A stretch of 31,205 bases of DNA from JAADDV01 sp964582875 (lineage in GTDB: Bacteria > Aquificota > Aquificia > Aquificales > Hydrogenothermaceae): positions 1-31,205 of the forward strand of contig CAZOTZ010000006.1 in NCBI GenBank assembly GCA_964582875.1. The letters run 5' to 3'. Shown here piece after piece: positions 8,564 through 16,829 of this stretch. Made by a program: the position numbers and the translations under genes. The stretch's first letter is position 1. Each line of letters begins with the position of its first letter. Below the pieces are notes generated by a model. That model saw nothing but the letters and a program-made list of their open reading frames with translations. It did not search any database and was not told the origin of the DNA.

Positions 8564-10114
8564 ATGAACTCAAAACTTGCATTTAAAGTAGGACTTTTTG
8601 TCCTTTTTATTTCTGTTGTGTTTGCGTATCTTATTATCATGTTTAGTGGTAAAGGGTTTGGTGTTTCTACCAAAGAGTACTACATATACTTTCAGTCTGT
8701 TGAAGGCCTTTCAAAAGGAGCAGATGTCCAGGTCAAAGGTGTAAAAGCAGGTAAAGTGGAAGATATAAGTATAGAAAAAGGAAAGGTTAAAGTGAAACTC
8801 TCTATAAGAGGAGACTTTCCTATATACAAAGATGCAAAAGCCTACATAAGAACGTTAGGTCTTATGGGAGATAAGTACGTTTATATAGACCCGGGGACAC
8901 CATCTACAGGAAAACTCCCAGAACATGCCCAGATAAGTCAGGGAAAGGTTTATGCATCAACTGAAGACCTTTTCTCCTCTGTTTCTGATACAGCCAAAAA
9001 ACTTGGACAGCTTGTTGAAAATATCAACAGGTCTATAGAAGAAGGAAAACTCACAGAGCTTATAACTAATATAAGACTACTTGCTAAACACGCAGATGAA
9101 CTTATACAGGAAAATAGAAAAAATGTCAGAGAGACAATTGCAAATATAAAAGAGCTGTCTTACACACTAAAAAAAGATTTACCTGAGTTAATAGCAAAAA
9201 TAGATAAAGCCGCAGATAACATTGCAAAAATATCTGGGGAAAATAGAGAAGATATAAGACAGCTTATAAGAAATCTCAGAGAGGTTTCAGCTTCCCTTAA
9301 AGAAAAAACACCGAAACTCGTTGATAACCTAAATAGAACAGTTTCTATCATAGGTGAAACTGTAGATGAAAACAGGCAGAATATAAAGAAAACAATAAAA
9401 CATCTTGAAAAATCAGCTGAAAAATTTGAAAAGATACTTGCAAAAGTTGAAGAAGGAAAAGGAACCCTTGGAAAACTTATCAATGATGATAAACTCTATG
9501 AAGATGTAAGAGGCGGTATAAAGACATTTGCCAAACCTTTTGCTATAGTAGACAAATCACAGCTTGATATACTTATGTATGGAGAAAAACATACAGGAAA
9601 TACCGATGCCAAAGCTGGAATAGCCGCAATATTCTCTTCTAAACCAGACAGGTACATATACTTGGGGGTTCTATCAAACAGTAATGGAGTTGTATCAAGG
9701 GAAGAGGAAATAAAAACATCCTCAGGCAGGAAAGTTTATATAAAAAGAGATTATGGTATTCTCTTTGATGTACAGTATGCACGGGCTTTCTGGAAAATAT
9801 ACGGAAAAGACCTGTGGATAAGAGCAGGTCTAAAAGAGTCTTCCGCAGATATTGGTATTGATTTATCTTATAGTAGAAACCTCCTTTTTGAGTCTAACCT
9901 TTATAAATTTGATAGGGACGAGGCAATGGGAGAACCACCAAATCCAGAGTTGGATATTGGAGTAAGATACGTATTTGATAAGTACCCATTCTTCCTGAAA
10001 TTTGGAGGTTCTGACCTTCTAAACAAAAAATACATAGGTGTTTATTTTGGAGGAGGTTTCCTGTTCAAAGACCAGGATTTAAAATATCTTTTAGGCTCTA
10101 TGCCAAAACCATAA
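8564..10114 (+). CDS. MlaD-like MCE protein with long helical region and C-terminal beta domain
   Basis: The 516-residue protein has one N-terminal inner-membrane helix (about 7-28), an MCE domain (about 36-115; SVEGLSKGADVQVKGVKAGKVEDI), a long helical region (about 131-310) and a C-terminal domain (about 325-516) rich in alternating Gly/aromatic strands. MCE proteins form hexameric tubes that move phospholipids between inner and outer membranes. The helical region contains a repeated ENR(K/E/Q)(N/D)(V/I) unit at residues 183, 227 and 269. The segment GKGTLGKLINDDKLYEDV (299-315) is also typical of MCE proteins. The C-terminal part looks like an outer-membrane beta-barrel rather than a soluble domain. 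MlaE/MlaF-like partners are not in the window. It is followed 16 bases later by the Crp/Fnr-type gene. Confidence 0.9.
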   Translation: MNSKLAFKVGLFVLFISVVFAYLIIMFSGKGFGVSTKEYYIYFQSVEGLSKGADVQVKGVKAGKVEDISIEKGKVKVKLSIRGDFPIYKDAKAYIRTLGLMGDKYVYIDPGTPSTGKLPEHAQISQGKVYASTEDLFSSVSDTAKKLGQLVENINRSIEEGKLTELITNIRLLAKHADELIQENRKNVRETIANIKELSYTLKKDLPELIAKIDKAADNIAKISGENREDIRQLIRNLREVSASLKEKTPKLVDNLNRTVSIIGETVDENRQNIKKTIKHLEKSAEKFEKILAKVEEGKGTLGKLINDDKLYEDVRGGIKTFAKPFAIVDKSQLDILMYGEKHTGNTDAKAGIAAIFSSKPDRYIYLGVLSNSNGVVSREEEIKTSSGRKVYIKRDYGILFDVQYARAFWKIYGKDLWIRAGLKESSADIGIDLSYSRNLLFESNLYKFDRDEAMGEPPNPELDIGVRYVFDKYPFFLKFGGSDLLNKKYIGVYFGGGFLFKDQDLKYLLGSMPKP

Positions 10115-10130
10115 ACAGAGAGGAAACAGA

Positions 10131-10814
10131 ATGGATAAAATTGACTATTTAAAGAATATTGATATTTTTTCTGGGCTTAAGGAAAACGAGCTGAAAGAGA
10201 TTTCAAAGTATTTCCATTTAGAAGAGTACAAAAAGGGAGATTACATATTTTTTGAAGGAGATGAAGAACCGGGAATATACATAGTCGTTGAAGGTATTGT
10301 GAAACTTACTAAGGAAACAGCTGACGGAAAAACAGTTATTCTCAAGCTCGTTACCCCTGGAGAAGTTTTTGGATGGCTTGTATTAGGAGATTCAAAACCT
10401 TCAAGTACGTATACAGCCCAGACTTTAGTAGACTCTAAGGTTCTCCATATATCAAATAAAGATTTCTTAGTTCTGTTAACCTCTTATCCTGCCATAGCAG
10501 TAAGAATAACCTGTGTTGCTTCAAAGATGGTTCTTGAAGCGTATGACAGGCTTAAAAGCTTAGCAGCAGAAAAAGTAGAAGGTAGAATAGCAAATCTCCT
10601 CCTTGAACTTGCTAAGAAAATAGGAAAAAAAGAAGATGGAAAAATAGTTATACGTTCCCCTATAACAAGACAGGACTTAGCAGAGATGACAGGAACAACT
10701 GTTGAAACAGCCATAAGGATAATAAGCAGATGGAAAAAGGAAGGGATACTAAACACAGAAAGGGGAAAAATAGAGATACTTGACAAAGATTACTTAGAAA
10801 GTCTCATCTCTTAG
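10131..10814 (+). CDS. Crp/Fnr-family transcriptional regulator
   Basis: The 227-residue protein has an N-terminal cyclic-nucleotide-binding-type beta-barrel (about 10-120), a dimerisation helix (about 122-150) and a C-terminal Crp-type winged helix (about 160-220) with RQDLAEMTGTTVETAIRII. The recognition helix keeps Glu192 and Arg196, at the positions that contact TGA half-sites in CRP and FNR. It lacks the N-terminal cysteine cluster of oxygen-sensing FNR (Cys128 is the only cysteine), and the Arg-Ser of the cAMP pocket is replaced (KPSSTYTAQT), so its signal is neither an FNR-type iron-sulfur cluster nor, probably, cAMP. It sits between the MCE gene and the RND operon, 18 bases before an FNR-like dyad. 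The RND operon is the obvious candidate target. Confidence 0.93.
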   Translation: MDKIDYLKNIDIFSGLKENELKEISKYFHLEEYKKGDYIFFEGDEEPGIYIVVEGIVKLTKETADGKTVILKLVTPGEVFGWLVLGDSKPSSTYTAQTLVDSKVLHISNKDFLVLLTSYPAIAVRITCVASKMVLEAYDRLKSLAAEKVEGRIANLLLELAKKIGKKEDGKIVIRSPITRQDLAEMTGTTVETAIRIISRWKKEGILNTERGKIEILDKDYLESLIS

Positions 10815-10831
10815 ACTGCTTCTGCCCAATC

Positions 10832-10845
10832 CTGATATATATCAG
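10832..10845. promoter_or_regulatory. FNR-like palindromic operator upstream of the RND operon
   Basis: CTGATATATATCAG is a perfect 14-base palindrome containing TGAT-N4-ATCA, the core of an FNR box (TTGAT-N4-ATCAA). Its centre (10838.5) is about 43 bases upstream of the start predicted from the -10 box, near the -41.5 position of class II Crp/Fnr activation, and it abuts the -35 hexamer. The neighbouring gene encodes a Crp/Fnr-family protein. Confidence 0.5.
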
Positions 10846-10846
10846 T

Positions 10847-10875
10847 TTGAAAGTTTTTACTTACCTGATTATAAT
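10847..10875 (+). promoter_or_regulatory. Sigma-70-type promoter of the RND efflux operon
   Basis: A -35 box TTGAAA (10847-10852) and a perfect -10 box TATAAT (10870-10875) are separated by 17 bases, in the 95-base gap between the Crp/Fnr gene and the TolC gene. The start would be near 10882, with a leader of about 28 bases carrying an AAAGGAGAG ribosome-binding site. Confidence 0.7.
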
Positions 10876-10909
10876 ATAATAATATTCTAATATTCTAAAG
10901 GAGAGGTTC

Positions 10910-12301
10910 ATGAGAAGGTTAGGTGTTGTTCTTAGTATATTTTTGTTCAGTTTTGCCTTTGGTAAAGATTTAACCTTAAAAGAAGCTATTGACATAGCTT
11001 TAAAAAATAGTTATCAGCTAAAAGCTGCTAAAAAGCTTCTAAAATCAAAAGAATTCCAGTTTAAAGCCACAAAAGGATTAAGATGGCCGTCTATCAAGTT
11101 CACAGAGATGTTCATGAGAACAAATGTTCCCGGCTGGGCAATGATGAACGAGTTAAACCAACACAGACTAACCATGTTTAGTTCAGCCAAGTACGTTGAT
11201 ATGACAGCAATGAATGCTTTCTTTGGTATGCCGTTATTCCAGAACACCTCCTATCCAGAATGGAACAACTGGCAAACAAAAATTGAGTTCAGACTTCCCC
11301 TTTACACAGCAGGAAAAATACAGACTGGAATAAAAATGAGAAAGAAGGAGTACGAAGCTACAAAGGAAGATGTTAAGAGAACAGAGCAAAAAGTTATATA
11401 CGATGTATCAAAAGCATACTACGGTGCTTTACTTGCAAAAGAAGCGATAAAACTTGCGAAACAGGCTTACAGGACAGTTGAAAAACATTACAAAACAGCA
11501 AAATCAATGTATGAAAATGGACTTGCAATATACGCAGATGTTTTGAGAGCAAAAGTTTACCTTATGGATGTTAAATCAAAAATATCTGAAGCAGAAAACA
11601 ACTATCTGGTAGCAAAAAAAGGTCTTTTACTTGCTATGGGACTGGATAACGTTGACCCATCTGAAATAGAGATAGTAGGAGAGTTAAAGTTCAAAGATAC
11701 AAAAAAGAGTGTTGATTACTGGGAGTACTACGCAATAAACAACAGACCTGATTTTATAGCTTTAAAAGAAAGGGTAGAAAACGCAAAAAGAATGGTCAAG
11801 TTTGTAAAGGCTGATATGTATCCTATGGTTGGAGCCTTTGGTGCTTATCAGATGGATGATAGACATAACCCATTTGGAACAGATGGAACAGGATGGACAG
11901 TGGGAGTCGCTTTAACGTGGAACATTTTTGATGGCTTCCAGACTTTAAATAAATACAAAGCAGCTAAAGAAACATTTAAATACTACTCCCACCAGAAAAA
12001 AGGATTTAAAGAGTTTATAAAATTCAAAGTTTACCAGGCTTACGCAAACCTACAGACAGCAAAAGAAAAACTTAAAACAGCTGAACAAAATGTAAGCTGG
12101 GCTGAAGAAATTCTTAAAATAACTGAAAAAAGGTATAAAAACCAGATGGCTTCTATGATTGATTTACTTGATACCCAGACTATGTACGACAAGGTTAAAT
12201 TTGAAAAAGCAAAGGCAACATATGACGCAAATATAGCCCTTCTTGAACTCAAATATCAGGCAGGTGCCCTAAAAAAAGAAAATAACGGAGGAGAACAATA
12301 A
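10910..12301 (+). CDS. TolC-family outer-membrane efflux protein
   Basis: The 463-residue protein has a Sec signal peptide (MRRLGVVLSIFLFSFAFGKD) followed by two outer-membrane-efflux-protein repeats: the first begins LTLKEAIDIALKNSYQLKAAKK, the second includes long helices around 340-440 (AYANLQTAKEKLKTAEQNVSWA). It would form the trimeric outer-membrane and periplasmic channel of a tripartite pump. A Met/Trp/Asn-rich insert lies at about 66-115 (NVPGWAMMNELNQHRL). The ATG follows an AAAGGAGAGG ribosome-binding site. The stop overlaps the start of the adaptor gene in TAATG, indicating translational coupling. This is the first gene of the three-gene RND operon. Confidence 0.95.
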   Translation: MRRLGVVLSIFLFSFAFGKDLTLKEAIDIALKNSYQLKAAKKLLKSKEFQFKATKGLRWPSIKFTEMFMRTNVPGWAMMNELNQHRLTMFSSAKYVDMTAMNAFFGMPLFQNTSYPEWNNWQTKIEFRLPLYTAGKIQTGIKMRKKEYEATKEDVKRTEQKVIYDVSKAYYGALLAKEAIKLAKQAYRTVEKHYKTAKSMYENGLAIYADVLRAKVYLMDVKSKISEAENNYLVAKKGLLLAMGLDNVDPSEIEIVGELKFKDTKKSVDYWEYYAINNRPDFIALKERVENAKRMVKFVKADMYPMVGAFGAYQMDDRHNPFGTDGTGWTVGVALTWNIFDGFQTLNKYKAAKETFKYYSHQKKGFKEFIKFKVYQAYANLQTAKEKLKTAEQNVSWAEEILKITEKRYKNQMASMIDLLDTQTMYDKVKFEKAKATYDANIALLELKYQAGALKKENNGGEQ

Positions 12302-13467
12302 TGAAAAGTGTAGTAAAGTTTGTTCTGTTTTTTATCGTTCCTATAGCTATCCTTATCCTGTGGATTGGAGGATTTTTCTCCCATAGAGTGCCTCCTGGAT
12401 ATGCAGCTGTTGAAGGCAAAGTAGTACAGGGGGTCAAAACAGCAAAAGTTGAAGCAGAAAAAACAAGAGGGCTTTACCCTGTTGATGGAACAGTGATGGC
12501 AAATAAAAATGCAAAGGTAGCTACAAAACTTATGGCAAGAATTATAGATATAAAAGTTAAAGAAGGAGACCACGTAAAAAAAGGTCAGCTTCTCGCTGTA
12601 TTAGATGACAGTGAAATCAATCAAAATATAAAAGAAGCAAAAGCAGCCCTTGAAGAGCTTGCTAAAGCGAGAGAAGAAGCCCTTGCAGGGCTACAGGCAG
12701 CAAAAGCCGGTTATGAGTTTGCAAAAAGAACCTATGAAAGGTTTAAAAACCTTTACAAAGACAACGCAGTTTCAAAACAACAGCTTGAAGAAATAGAAAC
12801 AAAAATGATAGGTGCTAAAGCCCAGTATGAAGCTGTTCAGGCAAAACTAAAACAACTTAGTGCAAAAGAAAAACAGGTAAGAGCAAAACTTAAGTACGCA
12901 AAAATAATGAAAGATTATGCCTACGTAAAAGCTCCTTTTGACGGTGTTGTTATCAAAAAAATGAATGACGTAGGAGATATGGCAGCTCCAGGTATGCCAA
13001 TATTTGTCATAGGAGACAATGACCTCAGGTTCTTTGCCCAGATAGATGAAAGTTTTGTAGATAAAGTTCATATAGGAGATACCTTTGATATCCACATAGA
13101 TACTATAGGTAAAACAGTTAAAGGAACTGTTGTAGAGAAAAATAGCAACATTGACCCGATGAGCAGAAGCTTTTCAGTAAAAATGAGAATTCCTTACGTT
13201 GATGGAATATCTTCAGGAATGTACGGTAAGTTTTACATACCAACAACAGCAGAAGAAGAAGTGTTTATACCAAAATCTGCAGTTGTTAAATGGGGACAGC
13301 TTGATGCTGTTTATAAAGTAGATAGTGAAGGGGTACTTCACCTTACATTTGTGAAATTAGGAAAAACTGTAGGAAATAAAGTTCAGGTTCTTTCAGGGGT
13401 ACAGCCAGGAGATGAAATAGTTGTTTCTGGAACAGAAAACGCCTGTGATGGCTGTAAAATCAGATAA
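12301..13467 (+). CDS. RND efflux periplasmic adaptor (membrane fusion protein)
   Basis: The 388-residue protein has an N-terminal membrane segment (about 5-27), so it is probably anchored in the inner membrane. Split biotinyl-lipoyl half-motifs (ARIIDIKVKEGDHVKKGQLL, about 79-98, and the YVKAPFDGVVIKKM region near 210-222) flank a long alpha-hairpin (about 105-200). Beta-barrel and membrane-proximal domains follow. It would link the RND pump to the TolC protein. Unusually, the last residues read ENACDGCKIR, a CxxC pair (C382, C385) at the extreme C-terminus, where related adaptors usually have small residues. This could bind a metal or form a disulfide. The pump gene follows after 12 bases. 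Confidence 0.95.
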   Translation: MKSVVKFVLFFIVPIAILILWIGGFFSHRVPPGYAAVEGKVVQGVKTAKVEAEKTRGLYPVDGTVMANKNAKVATKLMARIIDIKVKEGDHVKKGQLLAVLDDSEINQNIKEAKAALEELAKAREEALAGLQAAKAGYEFAKRTYERFKNLYKDNAVSKQQLEEIETKMIGAKAQYEAVQAKLKQLSAKEKQVRAKLKYAKIMKDYAYVKAPFDGVVIKKMNDVGDMAAPGMPIFVIGDNDLRFFAQIDESFVDKVHIGDTFDIHIDTIGKTVKGTVVEKNSNIDPMSRSFSVKMRIPYVDGISSGMYGKFYIPTTAEEEVFIPKSAVVKWGQLDAVYKVDSEGVLHLTFVKLGKTVGNKVQVLSGVQPGDEIVVSGTENACDGCKIR

Positions 13468-13479
13468 CCTCGGAGGTAA

Positions 13480-16400
13480 ATGATGGATTATAAAAATATG
13501 AAATTTGGTACAGCGGGGAAAATAGCCAAAGCTTTTGTGAATTCCCCTCTAACACCTCTTATTGTACTTGCTTCACTTTTACTTGGGCTTTTTGCTGTAC
13601 TTACAACACCAAGGGACGAAGAGCCACAAATAGTAGTCCCTATGATAGATATAATGGTACCAGCTCCCGGTAAACAGGCTTCAGAAATAGATAAAATCAT
13701 AGCAAAGCCCCTTGAAAAAATCATGTGGGAGATACCAGGGGTTGAATACGTTTACTCATACTCTGGAGATGGTTTTGCAATAACAACTGTAAGATTTTAC
13801 GTTGGTTCAGACCCAGAAGATGCCCTTGTTAGACTTTACAGTAAGCTAATGTCAAATATGTACAGAATGCCAAAAGGTACTATGCAACCTATTGTAAAAC
13901 CAAAATCTATTGATGATGTTCCTATCCTTGCCCTTACTTTTTATTCAGACAAACTGTCATCATACGAAATAAGAAGAGTTGTGGAACAGGTAGAAGACGA
14001 ACTTAAGCAGTTAACAAATATATCAGAAACAACAATAATAGGTTCCAAACCTAAAACAATACATGTTGATTTTGACCCTGCAAAACTGAATGCATATCAT
14101 ATATTACTTCCTCAAGTTGTTCAGGTATTACAATCTGCAAACTACTCACTTCCTTCAGGGGAATTTGATGAAGATAATTACAGGTATAAAGTAAGGACTG
14201 ACGCATTTATTAGAAGTATTGATGACTTAAAGAATATTGTTGTTGCAGTTTACAATAACAAACCAATTTATCTGAAAGACGTGGCAAAAATTTATGAAGG
14301 AGAAGGCGAACCTACAAACTACGTTCAGTTTGGGTATGGGGTTCAGGGAGAAGGTGATAAAACAAAACTGTACAACGCTGTTACTTTAGCCATAGCCAAG
14401 AAAACAGGAAGTAATGCAGTCTTTGTAGCTGATGATATACTTGAAAAACTTGAAATGTTAAAAGGAAAAGTAATACCAGATAGCGTTCATGTAAAAGTAA
14501 CAAGAAACTACGGTGAAACGGCAACAGAAAAAGCTAACGAGCTTATAGAGCACCTTTTAATTGCAACATTCTCTATTGTCCTTCTAATAGCAGTTACCCT
14601 TGGATGGAGAGAATCTTTAATTGTTGCTGTAACAATACCTGTTACCCTTGCTATAGCACTGTTCTTAAGTGAGATGTACGGTTATTCTTTAAACAGGGTT
14701 ACACTTTTTGCTCTTATATTCTCAATAGGTATTCTTGTTGATAACTCTATTGTTGTTCTTGAAAACATACACAGATGGTTTGAGATGAGGAAGCTTCCCC
14801 CTGACCAGGCTGCTGTTGTTGCTACAGATGAAGTTGGAAACCCAACGATACTTGCAACGTTTGCTGTTATTGTTGCCCTTCTCCCAATGGCTTTTGTTAC
14901 AGGTCTAATGGGACCTTACATGAGACCTATACCTATAAACTCATCTGTTGCTATGTTTTTCTCAATGCTACTTGCATTCATACTCACCCCTTACCTTGCT
15001 ATAAGATGGATAAAACACGAACCTGGCTTAACACCAAGACACCTTGAAGAGGAAGAAGAAGAAACAGCAGGATTTTTAGCAAAACTATTTGAAAAGATTT
15101 ACATGCCTTTATTCCTTAGCTTCTGGAAAAGATGGACATTCCTCTTTGCAATGGGACTTTTACTTGTTGTTTCTGCATTCCTTATAGTTAACAGAACAGT
15201 TCTTGTTAAAATGCTACCTTACGATAACAAAAGTGAGCTGTTTATAGTCCTTGACATGCCAGAAGGAACACCCCTTGAAAAAACTTATCAGGTTGCAAAA
15301 AAACTTGCTGAATACACAAAAAGGGTTAACGAAGTTGATAATTACGTAATATACGCAGGTGTACCAGCACCGTTTGATTTCAACGGTCTTGCAAGACACT
15401 ACTATCTGAGAGAAGCTCCTTACTACGCAATGATAAAAGTAAACCTGATAGGAAAACATGAAAGGAAAGAGCAGTCCCACCAGATTGCAGAAAGAATAAG
15501 GGAAGATATCTATAAAATAGCTATGAAAGAAGGGGCAAAATACGTAGCTGTTGTTGAACCACCACCAGGTCCTCCTGTTTTATCTCCTATAGTTGCAGAA
15601 GTTTACGGTCCTGATTACAGAGGACAGCTACAGGTTGCTAAAGAAATAGAAAAACTGTTTAAACAAACTCCAGGTGTAATAGATGTAGGTATATACGCAA
15701 ACTTACCACAGAGGGAGTACATACTAAAGGTTGACAGGGAAAAGGTTAGAAGATACGGATTTACAGAAGAAATGATAGTTAAAACAATAAGACTTGCCCT
15801 TGCAGGTTTTGACGCTGGTATAGTTCACTCATCAAGAGAGCTGTACCCTGTAAGTATAGTCCTTAGATTAGACCAGAAAGATAGAACATCTTTAGATGAT
15901 ATTCTTTCTATGAAAATACCTACACCAAAAGGAGCTATTCCAATAGGTACTTTTGTTAAAGTTGAGAAAGGAACATCTGACCACGATATATACAGAAAAA
16001 ATCTACAAAAGGTTGTTTATGTGATAGCTAATGTTAACGACAGTGTAGGTTCCCCGGTTTATCCAATCTTAGACCTTTCTGATAAGATAGCTAACTTACC
16101 TGCTCCAGATGGAAAAGAAATAAAAATTCTCTACACCCATCAGCCAGAAGTAGAAGATAGATACTATGTAAAATGGGACGGTGAATGGCAGGTAACATAC
16201 GAAACATTCAGAGATATGGGAATTGCTTTTGCTGTTGCTTTAACTGTACTTTACATTCTCCTTGTTGGCTGGTTTGGTTCATTTAGAATGCCTCTTGTTA
16301 TAATGTCTCCTATTCCGTTTACCCTTGTTGGTATAATTCCGGGACACTGGCTTATGGGAGCATTCTTCACAGCAACATCTATGATTGGTTTTATAGCCCT

Positions 16401-16737
16401 TGCTGGTATCATACTCAGGAACTCTATACTTCTTGTTCAGTTTGCTGAAGATAAACTTAAAGAAGGATACTCTGTTGAAGAAGCTCTTTTAGAAGCTGGA
16501 ATTGTAAGAACAAGGCCAATTCTACTCACAGCAGCTGCTGTTATAGTCGGTGCATTTGTTATCATATTCGACCCTATATTTAACGGTTTAGCTATAGCTC
16601 TAATATTTGGAACAGGAGCTTCTACACTTATCACACTTGTTGTTGTTCCTGTCCTATACTACATAATAGAAGGAAAAAGAGCTAAAACACTTAGAATGGC
16701 TCCTGCTGTTCCAATAGACGAAAAAGAAGAAAAATAA
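13480..16737 (+). CDS. RND efflux transporter, inner-membrane pump (AcrB-like)
   Basis: The 1085-residue protein has the RND layout: one membrane helix (about 24-42), a large periplasmic porter loop, five-helix bundle (about 360-510), one more helix near 550-570, a second porter loop and a final bundle (about 905-1065). It exports substrates from periplasm or inner membrane through the adaptor and TolC using proton motive force. In helix TM4 the usual Asp-Asp pair reads Asp421-Asn422 (ILVDNSIVV), and the TM10 lysine is Arg980 (ILRNSILLVQF); this pairing occurs in RND subgroups other than AcrB itself. Substrate class is not clear; the protein lacks an obvious heavy-metal signature. Two ATG codons in a row (13480, 13483) follow GGAGG. 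A terminator ends the operon. Confidence 0.95.
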   Translation: MMDYKNMKFGTAGKIAKAFVNSPLTPLIVLASLLLGLFAVLTTPRDEEPQIVVPMIDIMVPAPGKQASEIDKIIAKPLEKIMWEIPGVEYVYSYSGDGFAITTVRFYVGSDPEDALVRLYSKLMSNMYRMPKGTMQPIVKPKSIDDVPILALTFYSDKLSSYEIRRVVEQVEDELKQLTNISETTIIGSKPKTIHVDFDPAKLNAYHILLPQVVQVLQSANYSLPSGEFDEDNYRYKVRTDAFIRSIDDLKNIVVAVYNNKPIYLKDVAKIYEGEGEPTNYVQFGYGVQGEGDKTKLYNAVTLAIAKKTGSNAVFVADDILEKLEMLKGKVIPDSVHVKVTRNYGETATEKANELIEHLLIATFSIVLLIAVTLGWRESLIVAVTIPVTLAIALFLSEMYGYSLNRVTLFALIFSIGILVDNSIVVLENIHRWFEMRKLPPDQAAVVATDEVGNPTILATFAVIVALLPMAFVTGLMGPYMRPIPINSSVAMFFSMLLAFILTPYLAIRWIKHEPGLTPRHLEEEEEETAGFLAKLFEKIYMPLFLSFWKRWTFLFAMGLLLVVSAFLIVNRTVLVKMLPYDNKSELFIVLDMPEGTPLEKTYQVAKKLAEYTKRVNEVDNYVIYAGVPAPFDFNGLARHYYLREAPYYAMIKVNLIGKHERKEQSHQIAERIREDIYKIAMKEGAKYVAVVEPPPGPPVLSPIVAEVYGPDYRGQLQVAKEIEKLFKQTPGVIDVGIYANLPQREYILKVDREKVRRYGFTEEMIVKTIRLALAGFDAGIVHSSRELYPVSIVLRLDQKDRTSLDDILSMKIPTPKGAIPIGTFVKVEKGTSDHDIYRKNLQKVVYVIANVNDSVGSPVYPILDLSDKIANLPAPDGKEIKILYTHQPEVEDRYYVKWDGEWQVTYETFRDMGIAFAVALTVLYILLVGWFGSFRMPLVIMSPIPFTLVGIIPGHWLMGAFFTATSMIGFIALAGIILRNSILLVQFAEDKLKEGYSVEEALLEAGIVRTRPILLTAAAVIVGAFVIIFDPIFNGLAIALIFGTGASTLITLVVVPVLYYIIEGKRAKTLRMAPAVPIDEKEEK

Positions 16738-16740
16738 TCT

Positions 16741-16767
16741 AAAAGCCCCTTTTAGGGGCTTTTTTTC
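16741..16767 (+). terminator. Rho-independent terminator after the RND operon
   Basis: A 7-bp GC-rich stem AGCCCCT / AGGGGCT with a TTT loop is extended by AAA/TTT pairs and followed by a run of T. It lies 4 bases past the RND stop codon. Confidence 0.92.
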
Positions 16768-16796
16768 TTCCAAAAAAATCGCATATTTGCTAAAAT
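16768..16796 (+). promoter_or_regulatory. Possible promoter of the midA-prfB group
   Basis: TTCCAA (16768-16773) and TAAAAT (16791-16796) are 17 bases apart, between the RND terminator and the methyltransferase gene. The -35 match is poor, so this rests mainly on the -10 box and the position after a terminator. Confidence 0.35.
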
Positions 16797-16829
16797 CAAC
16801 TGTCAGTTTTTTCCGGAGAAAAATAAAAG

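Noticed and set aside
8392..8673. Minus-strand open frame across the DHQS II / MCE junction, and similar opposite-strand frames elsewhere
   Set aside because: They lie opposite clear, conserved genes, have no ribosome-binding sites and have protein compositions typical of frame shadows.
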